Positions 1-7,720 of a stretch of DNA of 64,000 nucleotides are shown in pieces. Position 1 is the first letter of the stretch, and every line of letters begins with the position of its first letter. Below the pieces are notes generated by a model. The model saw nothing but the letters and a program-made list of their open reading frames with translations. It ran no database searches and was not told the origin of the DNA. Made by a program: the position numbers and the translations under genes. Source of the stretch: Pseudomonadales bacterium (GTDB lineage Bacteria > Pseudomonadota > Gammaproteobacteria > Pseudomonadales > Azotimanducaceae); contig JANQPF010000014.1 in assembly GCA_028285415.1 (NCBI GenBank), positions 62,001 to 126,000 on the forward strand, written 5' to 3'.

Positions 1-72
1 AGAAAAAGCTAAGGTCCGTTGACACGGATTTGATGGTCCGGAAGTTAGGATACCCGCGTTCGCATTGCGGGC

Positions 73-1014
73 ATGAAGCAGTCAGTGAGCCTGCCACAGC
101 GACAAAAATGTTCGTTTACATCACTAAGAAAAATGCGGAGAACCGAATCAGTGAGTATTTCCAAATCCGAAGTAAGCAAGCTATCTAAACTGAGAGAATA
201 CCGCGTTTCCCTAGACACTTTAGCAGCACAAGCGACTCTCCAGGCAGACCAGTTCGGAGGGGGAATGCCACTCAATCAACTGGCCGTTTTTTTTGAAGTT
301 GCTAACGCTCAAGCCCTGGGAAGCTACGCAACAACTACGGACATTCGCCTGAAACTTGAGCTAGATCGGCGTGCTGTATCACGTTACCTATTGTCTTTGG
401 GTGATCAAGGCTACGGCGGCGGCAAAGGCATGGAACTGGTGGAGTTTATTGCCGATACAACCGATCGACGCACAAAGAGAATTGCGTTGACTCGTAAAGG
501 GGAAGAACTAGCTTTGCGCCTGGCACATCAGCTGCGAGAGACAGCAATTAAACATCTCGAGCATATTGAGCATCTTGCTAGCCAGCGCTTCACGGACTGC
601 CTATTTATGCTCGGTGTTGATCGAGAGGCAAAACTAAATGTGTTTGTCGTTCGAAAACCCTACTGCTACGGGCTGTACGCACTCATGCGACAACGTATGT
701 TCTCGGACATAACCAACTACAACACACAGCACGTCGACCTGGTAGTACTGGAACGCCGATTCTCGTTAACCAAAGATGAGATTGATCAAACGCTCGATAA
801 CTTGAAAGCGCTTCGCATAGCCAAGGGCTCTCCTATTGTCGTATGGCTGGCTTCCGACGAAAACCCTAAGAGCACAGCGACAAAGCTGAATCGGCGAGCA
901 AAACAAAAAGGTTATTCTGAAATCATCTCGTTTCACAGCACACGAGCTAGCGCTCTCAAGCAAGTGGGGCTGCCAACTGATTGGACATATCCTGAATTGT
1001 TCCCCTACGACTAA
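73..1014 (+). CDS. MarR-type winged-helix regulator with a long C-terminal extension
   Basis: A 313-residue protein. Residues about 65-165 look like a MarR-type winged helix: a recognition-helix stretch (RRAVSRYLLSLGDQGY) is followed by a wing with the DxTDRRTKRIALTRKGEEL pattern that is characteristic of that family. The last 140 or so residues (from about 170) match no family I recognise and are longer than the short helical C-terminus of a normal MarR protein, so they may carry a ligand or partner-binding domain. The start is uncertain; an ATG lies at 73 and another in-frame ATG lies at 133. It stands alone, read towards the STAS-like gene about 240 bases downstream. Its likely role is a DNA-binding regulator of the island; the ligand and targets are unknown. 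Confidence 0.6.
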   Translation: MKQSVSLPQRQKCSFTSLRKMRRTESVSISKSEVSKLSKLREYRVSLDTLAAQATLQADQFGGGMPLNQLAVFFEVANAQALGSYATTTDIRLKLELDRRAVSRYLLSLGDQGYGGGKGMELVEFIADTTDRRTKRIALTRKGEELALRLAHQLRETAIKHLEHIEHLASQRFTDCLFMLGVDREAKLNVFVVRKPYCYGLYALMRQRMFSDITNYNTQHVDLVVLERRFSLTKDEIDQTLDNLKALRIAKGSPIVVWLASDENPKSTATKLNRRAKQKGYSEIISFHSTRASALKQVGLPTDWTYPELFPYD

Positions 1015-1257
1015 ACACTGCCAGTCAGACTCGGCAGCCGAGTTAACCGAGGCAGCCACAAAACAATTCTCATAGGTCACCTCGCATTACGAAATAGTAA
1101 TACTCTGTCCGATTGCGCCTTGTTCCTAACCTAAGAGCATCCACAGAGTCCCAGCCTAACATTCCTGAAACAATTTCTATCGGAAATTAGTCAACGTTTT
1201 GGCCTGTTTTGTCCTAAGATTGACCGGTTTAAATCCGACGCCAGAGATAGGACATTG

Positions 1258-1614
1258 ATGGTTAGATCCGAACTGATAGCCGATGACAAGGTGTTGGTAC
1301 ATTCTTGTTTCGGTGCTATCACAATCCTCGACATATCAACCGCAATGGTCATTTCAGCTCTTCACCCAAACCTTCCCGTGGTGTGGGACTTCACTGAAAG
1401 TGAGAGTGAAACAAACAACGAACCAATGCTAGAACTGACATCTCCATTTCTGAAGTCAGAGTGGTTTAAGGCATCCGACAAAAAGCGTGCGTTCGTTTTG
1501 GCGAAACCAGAATATCGAACGGCATTTACCGAGAGCATGGGGCGAGCAAGTGCTCCATGGCCATGGGCAGTCTTTCCGACTTTAGACGACGCAGTTATGT
1601 GGGCACTTGACTAG
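1258..1614 (+). CDS. SpoIIAA/STAS-like protein, copy A
   Basis: A protein of 118 residues. The pattern is that of the SpoIIAA-like (STAS/SEC14-type) fold: an early beta strand, a HPNLPVVWDF block near residue 40, a KRAFVL strand near residue 80, and the ending AVFPTLDDAVMWAL, which resembles the 'vF.d.deAl.WL' end of that family. The same blocks (HPNLPV.WDF, KRAF, GR.SAPWPWAVF, M.W) occur in the minus-strand gene at 3769-4161, so the two are paralogues. The ATG at 1258 is preferred over the TTG directly before it. It lies upstream of an XRE/PAS-like gene pair. Function is not known; such folds often bind small lipophilic ligands or act as protein-protein switches, which is inference here. Confidence 0.6.
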   Translation: MVRSELIADDKVLVHSCFGAITILDISTAMVISALHPNLPVVWDFTESESETNNEPMLELTSPFLKSEWFKASDKKRAFVLAKPEYRTAFTESMGRASAPWPWAVFPTLDDAVMWALD

Positions 1615-1690
1615 ACACAATTGGATGAACTTGTCTGCAATTTGTGACAATATCATCACTCCGAGGGGATAATTTCATAGGCCGACCCAC

Positions 1691-1912
1691 ATGGACATGC
1701 CTAAACTTCTCGATTCGTTGCACAGGGAGCTTTCCCGCACCAGCATACAATTACGCAATCTGGAAACTTTTTATAGATACGAGAGCGAAGCTGAAATAGA
1801 TACAGATAGAATTGTCTTTGTGCTTCATGACCTTGCGGCTCGAATCCAGGTCGCAGCCGCAGTGGCAAAACACCTAGAAGATCTGGAGGCAAAACAAACT
1901 CAACGTCACTAG
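1691..1912 (+). CDS. small helical hypothetical protein
   Basis: A protein of 73 residues that appears entirely helical, with heptad-like spacing (LLDSLHRELSRTSIQLRNLE, then AAAVAKHLEDLEAKQ), suggesting a short coiled coil. No family is recognised. The ATG at 1691 has no strong Shine-Dalgarno sequence. It sits between the STAS-like gene and the XRE regulator on the same strand, so co-transcription is possible. It could be a chance frame, but the composition and length are reasonable for a small protein. Confidence 0.4.
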   Translation: MDMPKLLDSLHRELSRTSIQLRNLETFYRYESEAEIDTDRIVFVLHDLAARIQVAAAVAKHLEDLEAKQTQRH

Positions 1913-2166
1913 CGAAAGAGCAGCTTGTTGTGTTGAAGGGTCCATCAACGTCGCATCGACCAGACAATTTTGCACAAGAGAATGTCTTTATTGCAATTCC
2001 AACAAGGCCCTAACAACAGTCAGCGTCACCAGACTCGATCAAAATCGCTCGAGGATTCCGTACAGCTGAAGCCTAGTATCCCCACCTCACTGGTTTGTTG
2101 TGAACAAATACATACACTTTGCCTAGGGGTGGGCCTATCAAATTCGTGCCGAATTAGGGAACTGTA

Positions 2167-2664
2167 ATGCCGACACCACGCTCCGACACCGCCCAACAGA
2201 AGCGACTGGAGCGCGCACATCGATTGAAAGCTGTATGGGAAACAAGGAAGTCCGAACTCGGCCTGATTCAGCGGGACTTAGCCAAACTGCTCGGCTGGGA
2301 GACTCAGGGGGCAGTTGGTCACCTATTCTCCGGGCACACTCCGCTTACCATCGATCTCTTGCTCGACATTTGCGCAATCCTGCAGGTCTCTCCCAACCAA
2401 ATCGTTCCCGAACTCGACACACTCAAGAATTTTGATCTGAATTCAGATGTGTCATACATACAAAGCTTGGACCTGGATCTGCTTGGGATGTGCATCAGTA
2501 CTATTGAAGCTGCGGAGTCGGAACAAAAGATCAGCCTGGGTGAATCAACAAAAAACAAGCTCGTTGAATTTCTCTATGCGGAACTCTCCGGATCAAATAA
2601 GAACCGAAAGACTGCAAAAAAAATGGCTTACAGACTTGTCTCAATTGCTGAGTCATCATCGTGA
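2167..2664 (+). CDS. XRE-type regulator of the XRE/PAS-like pair, island copy
   Basis: A protein of 165 residues. After a basic N-terminus, residues about 30-75 form a Cro/CI helix-turn-helix (QRDLAKLLGWETQGAVGHLFSG, then PLTIDLLLDICAILQVSPNQI). The remaining 90 residues hold a conserved tail containing TKNKLVEFLYAELSGSNKN. A close paralogue lies at 35934-36440 with the same architecture and the same tail (TKNKLVEFLYAELAGSNKN), in GC-rich DNA. It is followed after 30 bases by the PAS-like gene at 2695, and the same gene order recurs at the second copy. The short leaders before both start codons share a TAGGGAA-type ribosome site. I infer that it is a DNA-binding regulator whose partner is the downstream sensor-like protein. 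Confidence 0.75.
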   Translation: MPTPRSDTAQQKRLERAHRLKAVWETRKSELGLIQRDLAKLLGWETQGAVGHLFSGHTPLTIDLLLDICAILQVSPNQIVPELDTLKNFDLNSDVSYIQSLDLDLLGMCISTIEAAESEQKISLGESTKNKLVEFLYAELSGSNKNRKTAKKMAYRLVSIAESSS

Positions 2665-2694
2665 CCAGTTGTCATACTAAAGGGAGCAGCGAAG

Positions 2695-3498
2695 GTGAGC
2701 AGAGAGCCTGCTTCCTCGATACCTAAGAGTCTCGTCAAACCTGATGCAGATATAACTGCACTAATCAACGAAGAAGGCTACGTTCTCAATACAGTACATG
2801 CCCAGTCGTTCGTCGCTATCGTACCGCCCAGCGATGCTATAGGACGACACCTCTCCGATCTCTATAAACCAGTTCCCGAAGAAATACTTCAGTGCTTGGA
2901 GCAGACGTTTGGCGGTAGCGCGCATTGGGCCGCTCTAACCCTCCCAACTGTTTCTGCCATGGGGATCGTTGAGCGTCGATTCGTCGTTGCGTTTGAACCC
3001 TATGAGGCAATCAACAACAAGCAAGTCGCTCTCGTCCGAATGAAACTCCTGACAGACAACACGACTGATGCACTGGAACACGTTGGGAAAACACAAAACG
3101 CCCTCAGAACCAGGGCAAACTATCTCATTTCAGACGAGTTCTCTCTAAATAGTGTCTACATGGATGCCTTGGTTGATGTATCCATGCGGCAATCGGGATT
3201 TGACGCTGCGATTCTGCTAGATGAAGACGGAGTGGTACTCGATGTGTTTAACGTATCAAGTAATCCACCACCGGTACAAAAGGGAGGCAATTTTGTGGAT
3301 TTCCTCAGTCTTTACGATCCTGGATTCCAAGATCGTTGGGACTTTGTGCTCAACCACTGGCAGTACATTAATAGCGTCGAGCAAATCCCGCTACCAGACG
3401 GTTCTGCGATCGCGGTTTTGATAAGATTGCGAGTGACCGACCTAATCGGTCCCAATGGGAAACGCATCATTCAAGTATTTGCTCGGCAGTTAGAATGA
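2695..3498 (+). CDS. PAS-like tandem sensor protein, island copy
   Basis: A protein of 267 residues starting at GTG 2695, with AGGGAGCAGCGAAG just upstream as ribosome site. It reads like two PAS-type modules: one at about 18-115 (DADITALINEEGYVLN ... G.HLSDLYKPVP ... RRFVVAFE) and one at about 150-260 (FDAAILLDEDGVVLDVF ... QVFARQLE), joined by a helical linker (LEHVGKTQNALRTRANYLIS). The phrase 'NEEGYVLN' mirrored by 'DEDGVVLDVF' supports an internal duplication. No kinase, cyclase or output domain is present. The copy at 36460-37290 is strongly similar, including an identical block RANYLISDEFSLNSVY. It follows the XRE gene, so it probably signals to that regulator. The PAS assignment is by pattern only. 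Confidence 0.65.
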   Translation: MSREPASSIPKSLVKPDADITALINEEGYVLNTVHAQSFVAIVPPSDAIGRHLSDLYKPVPEEILQCLEQTFGGSAHWAALTLPTVSAMGIVERRFVVAFEPYEAINNKQVALVRMKLLTDNTTDALEHVGKTQNALRTRANYLISDEFSLNSVYMDALVDVSMRQSGFDAAILLDEDGVVLDVFNVSSNPPPVQKGGNFVDFLSLYDPGFQDRWDFVLNHWQYINSVEQIPLPDGSAIAVLIRLRVTDLIGPNGKRIIQVFARQLE

Positions 3499-3768
3499 TG
3501 CGGTGTAGACACCTAGCGACAACGAGTTCGTCAACACAAACTGAGGCAGCCAAACGACTACAGGGGTTCTACCAACCCGTACCGGCTTTGTGCATGACTA
3601 ATTCGTAATATCTGCCTTAACCTCACAGCGTACTGATGAATTTGCGTAGGGCGTAACTCGGCGTATGACACTCGCTTTTATTTCCCAATTGCCAAACAAA
3701 CCTAGCTCGAACGTTCAGTGTTTTCTTGCATTAACCGAAGAATAGCAATCCACAATACCGAAACAGGA

Positions 3769-4161
3769 CTAAGCGATACGTGGGACCCTTCCTCCTAGAT
3801 CGGTTGTCAGCCAGTGCATTGCATCCACCGGGTCTAAGAATACGGCCCAAGGCCAAGGCGCAGATACACGTCCGAGCACCTGCTCTACGAGGTCATGTTG
3901 GCGGCCGTCCTTAGTGAGAAATGCACGCTTCGCAGTAGATGCGAATACGCGGTTTACCCTCACCCATGCCTTGATTTGGGCAGTCAGGAATTCCAGGGGG
4001 ACGTTAATTTCTCCGTGCCGAAAATCCCAAAGCACCGGCAAGTTTGGATGCGACACTTCAATACAGTCTGTTGCGGCCTCGAGAAGATCGATGAGGCCCA
4101 CGGACCCGAGTGCCCGATTTAGGACTAGGCCGCTGGCTTCAAAATGATAGGTTTGAATCAT
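3769..4161 (-). CDS. SpoIIAA/STAS-like protein, copy B
   Basis: A protein of 130 residues, paralogous to the plus-strand gene at 1258-1614. Shared blocks are HPNLPVLWDF (residues about 38-47), KRAFLT, and GRVSAPWPWAVF followed by AMHWL near the end. It begins with a short beta strand MIQTYHFEASGLVLNRALG, typical of this fold. It is convergent with the PAS-like gene, about 270 bases away. Having two divergent members of one family on either side of the XRE/PAS-like pair suggests that all four genes work together, which is inference. Ligand and function are unknown. Confidence 0.6.
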   Translation of the reverse strand: MIQTYHFEASGLVLNRALGSVGLIDLLEAATDCIEVSHPNLPVLWDFRHGEINVPLEFLTAQIKAWVRVNRVFASTAKRAFLTKDGRQHDLVEQVLGRVSAPWPWAVFLDPVDAMHWLTTDLGGRVPRIA

Positions 4162-4341
4162 GAGACGAATTCTATCGAGTCACGCACGCACCGCAGGCGA
4201 ACTGGGTCACAGTTTTGAAAGTCAGTTTATTCAAAGTGCAGGTAGAGCATCACCGTCGCGGATTCCAACCAACGATCGGAATCGGCGAAATATCAGCGCG
4301 ATGGCGTACTGGCGGACTTCAGCAAACAAGCTAGCGTAGCG

Positions 4342-4389
4342 AAAAAAGTCCGCTTCCGAACAATCCTCCGGAATGGGCATCGGAAGCGG
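4342..4389 (-). terminator. rho-independent terminator-like hairpin (minus strand)
   Basis: Perfect 10-bp inverted repeat CCGCTTCCGA (4350-4359) and TCGGAAGCGG (4380-4389) with a 20-base loop. Read on the minus strand the stem is followed by ACTTTTTT. No coding gene is seen just upstream on that strand, so it may end a small RNA. Confidence 0.45.
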
Positions 4390-4537
4390 CCAAATGCGCT
4401 ACCATGAGGTTGGTAGGCAGTGGAGACTGCCTCATCAATTAGTAGGGAGATTGTGGGCAGCACCATATACAAACATCCTTCTGCCAACTAGTCGCTCAGT
4501 AATTCCCGTAGGCACCTTTCGGTACAGCCTTCGCCGC

Positions 4538-4561
4538 AAAAAAAACCGGCCAATTGGCCGG
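4538..4561 (-). terminator. rho-independent terminator-like hairpin (minus strand)
   Basis: A 16-base perfect palindrome CCGGCCAATTGGCCGG (4546-4561) is preceded on the plus strand by eight A's (4538-4545), so on the minus strand a GC-rich stem is followed by eight T's. An outer pair, CCTTCGCC (4528-4535) with GGCGAAGG (4561-4568), overlaps it and could form an alternative stem. No minus-strand gene precedes it. Confidence 0.5.
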
Positions 4562-5141
4562 GCGAAGGGCTATGCGGCAGGAATCAACTACCTCATTCAG
4601 CTTAGTTGATGTTTATGACGAATCCAGCCTAGACGCTCTTAAGGGACTTCGATGGAGCCTATTAGTTATATTCTAAATCCAGCTCTGACCCTCAACAGAG
4701 TCATTCGATCTTCGGATCTCTAGACCAGGAGAAGTCCGTAAGTCTGCAACCAAACGCCCTTGTGGTGCCTCTTCACCAAAAAACGTCTCAAATTGTCGAC
4801 GAGGTATGTAGGTATCAGTCTAGGTTTCTAACACTGCTATTAACAATGCTCTCATCAGCCCAACTCTGGCCTGCAGAAAGCGCTGTCGTCATACAGACAC
4901 ATAGCGGATTGTTGTAGCTATATTAAGAGCTAGACTTTTCGCTGCAAAGATTCTGCACACTTCGGTCGTGTTTTTAGGACTTCTGCATTGGTGGAAAACT
5001 AACCTGAGTAGTTACAAAATAAGTATATTGTCTCATATACGAGACAGTTTATTGTTCCTTAGACGGGTAAGTTGTGAGACCAATCGCATTGAAATCTGTT
5101 CAACTGTGTAGACTTTCAGCTGTTGGATTTTGGCTATTTGG

Positions 5142-5435
5142 ATGGATTCAATGGCTCGAAGAAAGCTAGATTCTAGTGACTTCAGCGCAAAAAGACGCTC
5201 CCCTAGAGTGTTTGAGCAATCCAACCTGTGGTACTTCCTAACCAGAGAAGGTACACGTGGTCCTTTCCCCGACCGAACGTCAGCTCAAAGAGAGCTGATA
5301 GCCTACGTCGCTACACTTAGATACATAGAGGAAGAGCGAAGTGACCTCCTCCAAGATATCGATACCGAGGATGTCGAGATCATTGAGATGGAGATCCCAA
5401 GATTTTGTGGAGGTGGTGGACCCGCACGGAACTAA
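5142..5435 (+). CDS. DUF6316-like protein
   Basis: A protein of about 97 residues. The central block LWYFLTREGTRGPFPDRTSAQREL resembles, by memory of the family, the WYF.TREG...GPF.SR..AE..L core of DUF6316 proteins, small proteins of unknown function common in Pseudomonadales and relatives. The C-terminus is acidic and ends with a short GGGG run. The start is uncertain: ATG 5142 and ATG 5151 are both possible, and no clear ribosome site separates them. It is upstream of the lipoprotein protease on the same strand, with about 130 bases between. Function unknown. Confidence 0.55.
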   Translation: MDSMARRKLDSSDFSAKRRSPRVFEQSNLWYFLTREGTRGPFPDRTSAQRELIAYVATLRYIEEERSDLLQDIDTEDVEIIEMEIPRFCGGGGPARN

Positions 5436-5563
5436 AAAAGTAGATCTTGTGATCGATGCAGTCACAGGATGATTTTGTCTCAGTTGGAAAAGAGTCTAGA
5501 TGGATCGTTCCTAGTAACCCGGATTGACTAAACAGATATTTCTACGCAACGGAGGGAGGAGAA

Positions 5564-6823
5564 ATGATGAGATGGTTCTTGATTGGATCGCTAATCGTTG
5601 TGTCCGGTTGCTCCACCACAGTGCAACAAGCAACGGTTATGGATGCGATAGAAATTACTGACCCCACCAAAGTCAAGCCGATCGCTATAACCAAAGTCGC
5701 AGCCACCATACGACGCGGAACTGTAGTTGGTAGCCTCAAAGTCGGTGGGTTTTGCGCGGGAAACGAAGAGGTTAAGTGGCGGTCCGGCAACAAGGTATTC
5801 TTAGATAGCGAAGATCTTGTTGACGTGTTCAGAGAAGAACTGGAGGTAAATGGCTGGCCTGTTGTTGGTTCAACGGAAGACCTCTTCCAGGGTTACGACG
5901 TCAGTGGCGCCGAAGTCTTGGTCGCCGCACGGTTGACGGATTTGGAAACGATACTATGTGCACCAATGTCTGGTTTCGGCAATTGGGATACGAAGGGTTC
6001 GATGCGCATGGATGTCGAGTGGCAGATCTACTCCCCTGCTAGAAGATCATTGATTGGCACAATTGAAACAAAGGGTTCAGCAGAGATCACCAAAGCAGGT
6101 GACGACACCTCATATGAGCTTCTCGCGCAATCATTTGGAATTGCGGTAAACAATCTTCTAGCAAGCCCAAAGTTCTTAGGCTTAGTCGAGCGGTCGGAGG
6201 GGCTTATCACTACGCCAACGAGTGTTGGTGCACTAAAAATCGACAACAAGTATCGTAACTACCAAACCTTGGAAGCCGCCATAACCGCCGCAAAGAAGTC
6301 TACTGTGGTGGTTCGAACCGCAAGCAGTCACGGGTCAGGTTTTGCAATCGGCGACGGAAGTTTCGTGTTGACTAACAGCCATGTCGTAGGAGACGCGCAG
6401 ATTGTTAGCTTGGTCACTGAAGGTGGCATTGTTTTGGAAGGAACAGTCTCTAAAGTCTCAAAAGAGAGAGACATTGCGGTAATCACCATCGACGCACTGA
6501 GACTTCCAGCCCTCCATATCAACAGTAGCGTTCCAGGGTCTGGTGCCCAAGTTCTCGCGGTAGGTTCGCCTTTGGGTGAACAACTCACCGGAACGGTTAC
6601 CTCTGGAATCGTAAGCGGGTTGCGTCAAATGGACGGATACAACTGGATCCAGAGTGATGCAGCCATAAGCCCCGGCAACAGTGGAGGGCCTTTGTTAGAC
6701 CAAAATGGCTCCGTAGTTGGAATCGCAACGGCAGGTTTCCAAACTTCAGGTTCTCAGATTGGACTCAATCTGTTTATACCTATCGCAGACGCGTTAGCGT
6801 TTGCTGAACTCCGATTGGAATAG
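5564..6823 (+). CDS. lipoprotein with trypsin-like (HtrA-type) serine protease domain
   Basis: A protein of 419 residues. It starts with a lipoprotein signal (hydrophobic stretch, lipobox VSGC near residue 18), so it is expected to be anchored in an envelope membrane. Residues about 25-225 form a domain I do not recognise. Residues about 240-419 are a trypsin-fold protease with an intact triad: His273 in TNSHVV, Asp303 in RDIAVI and Ser373 in GNSGGPL. There is no PDZ domain after it, unlike DegP or DegS. GGAGGGAGGAG before ATG 5564 is a strong ribosome site. The N-terminal domain may recognise the substrate or a partner. Whether it serves defence, envelope stress or the element itself cannot be told from sequence. 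Confidence 0.8.
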   Translation: MMRWFLIGSLIVVSGCSTTVQQATVMDAIEITDPTKVKPIAITKVAATIRRGTVVGSLKVGGFCAGNEEVKWRSGNKVFLDSEDLVDVFREELEVNGWPVVGSTEDLFQGYDVSGAEVLVAARLTDLETILCAPMSGFGNWDTKGSMRMDVEWQIYSPARRSLIGTIETKGSAEITKAGDDTSYELLAQSFGIAVNNLLASPKFLGLVERSEGLITTPTSVGALKIDNKYRNYQTLEAAITAAKKSTVVVRTASSHGSGFAIGDGSFVLTNSHVVGDAQIVSLVTEGGIVLEGTVSKVSKERDIAVITIDALRLPALHINSSVPGSGAQVLAVGSPLGEQLTGTVTSGIVSGLRQMDGYNWIQSDAAISPGNSGGPLLDQNGSVVGIATAGFQTSGSQIGLNLFIPIADALAFAELRLE

Positions 6824-6874
6824 TTACATATCGAGAGCTGAAGATCGCGGAAGGCCCGAGCTCGGACGTTTATC

Positions 6875-7054
6875 TTGGATCAAGATTCTCACTGCTACCG
6901 CGAAGACACTTTAACCGTCACTGGTTTGCATTTTGCTCCAGCACATGAGCAAACTCGCGCTTTCCTTGACGGCACGAAGCTCAAATTGGAGATCATCAAT
7001 ACCATTCGGGTAAACAAAGAAGTGCGAAAGGCTCTCAACAGTTCTGGCAAGTGA
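6875..7054 (+). CDS. possible small gene or C-terminal gene remnant
   Basis: An open frame of 59 codons from TTG 6875, open further upstream to a stop near 6840. It reads like genuine protein sequence (TVTGLHFAPAHEQTRAFLDG, then LEIINTIRVNKEVRKALN). It lacks an ATG and a clear ribosome site, so it may be the 3' end of a gene whose start has been lost. It lies between the protease gene and the AlpA-like regulator. No family is recognised. Confidence 0.35.
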   Translation: MDQDSHCYREDTLTVTGLHFAPAHEQTRAFLDGTKLKLEIINTIRVNKEVRKALNSSGK

Positions 7055-7141
7055 CCTGCCTATCAACATTTGTTAACCTTGATGTCCCGGGGTTACTTCA
7101 AACCTAGGGACTTCGAAGCTCCCGCTGATTGGGAGACTTCG

Positions 7142-7342
7142 ATGAGAGTGTTGTCCAAAAAACAGGTTCGCGAGTTAGTCTTGTACTCACCGCAACATAT
7201 TGCTCGACTTGAAAAAGCCGGGCTGTTTCCTGAGAGAATTCAGCTTGGCCCAAATCGTGTCGGGTGGTTCGAGCATGAAGTACTGGAGTGGCTCAAAGAG
7301 CGGGCCGACAAACGGAAACACGTCACGGCGCTTCCTAAGTAA
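7142..7342 (+). CDS. AlpA-family phage/element regulator
   Basis: A protein of 66 residues with the AlpA layout: RVLSKKQVRELVLYSPQHIA, then LEKAGLFPERIQLGPNRVGW, then EVLEWLKERA. This is the MerR-like helix-turn-helix family that activates excisionase or integrase genes in prophages and genomic islands. The ATG at 7142 is preferred because it matches the usual family start and has GGGAGA about eight bases upstream; in-frame codons further upstream (TTG 7070, ATG 7082) would add an atypical leader. A strong terminator follows directly at 7351. Confidence 0.75.
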   Translation: MRVLSKKQVRELVLYSPQHIARLEKAGLFPERIQLGPNRVGWFEHEVLEWLKERADKRKHVTALPK

Positions 7343-7350
7343 GCGTCTGG

Positions 7351-7377
7351 AAGCGGGCCTCGGCCCGCTTTCTTTTT
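7351..7377 (+). terminator. rho-independent terminator after the AlpA-like gene
   Basis: GC-rich stem AAGCGGGCC-TC-GGCCCGCTT followed by TCTTTTT. It lies eight bases after the AlpA-like stop codon and just before the end of the convergent XRE gene. Confidence 0.8.
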
Positions 7378-7638
7378 CTACCTATGCAGTTCCTGAGCCA
7401 CGGCTTCCACAAAATGACTTACATCCACGCTCAGAGCATCAGCAATCGCAAAGACCGTATCAAGAGACGGATGTCGCTTCCCTCTTTCCAACATATTGAC
7501 ATACACCAAACTCAAACCGGCATCTGCAGCTACCTGTTCCTGTGACATTCCGCGTTCATTCCGAAAACGCTTCAGTACAATTCCAAACGGCTGCGCGGTC
7601 CGCGCCTGCGAGGGTTGTTGTGCTTTCTTCTTGGCCAC
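7378..7638 (-). CDS. XRE-family repressor-like regulator
   Basis: A protein of 86 residues. After a basic N-terminus, residues about 20-75 form a classic Cro/CI helix-turn-helix (VLKRFRNERGMSQEQVAADA, LSLVYVNMLERGKRHPSLDT). It has no other domain. It is divergent from the membrane protein gene at 7721, and an AT-rich inverted repeat fills the space between them (7675-7701), a normal layout for a repressor controlling itself and its neighbour. Confidence 0.75.
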   Translation of the reverse strand: MAKKKAQQPSQARTAQPFGIVLKRFRNERGMSQEQVAADAGLSLVYVNMLERGKRHPSLDTVFAIADALSVDVSHFVEAVAQELHR

Positions 7639-7674
7639 AGGCCAAGCGTGAACACAAAGCTTTCATTCGGTAAT

Positions 7675-7701
7675 AAACTATAGTATATAAAACTATAGTT
7701 T
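7675..7701. promoter_or_regulatory. candidate operator between divergent genes
   Basis: Perfect inverted repeat AAACTATAG (7675-7683) and CTATAGTTT (7693-7701) with a nine-base AT spacer. It lies between the divergent XRE regulator and the membrane protein gene, so it is a likely binding site for the XRE protein. The function is inferred from position and symmetry. Confidence 0.5.
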
Positions 7702-7720
7702 AACATTTGCAGAGGGAGTT

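Larger units (their letters stand above)
4162..5128. other. gene-poor stretch with hairpins
   Basis: No convincing protein gene is seen in this stretch on either strand. It carries two hairpins followed by T-runs when read on the minus strand (listed separately at 4342-4389 and 4538-4561) and a short perfect inverted repeat TGTCTC-6-GAGACA at 5029-5046, upstream of the DUF6316-like gene, where it could be an operator. The presence of two terminators with no coding gene before either is best explained by one or two small minus-strand RNAs or by debris of lost genes. Confidence 0.4.

Noticed and set aside
4293-4609. Short frames on both strands (4293-4487 minus, 4373-4609 plus)
   Set aside because: They cross the hairpins at 4342-4389 and 4538-4561, and have no ribosome site or family pattern.
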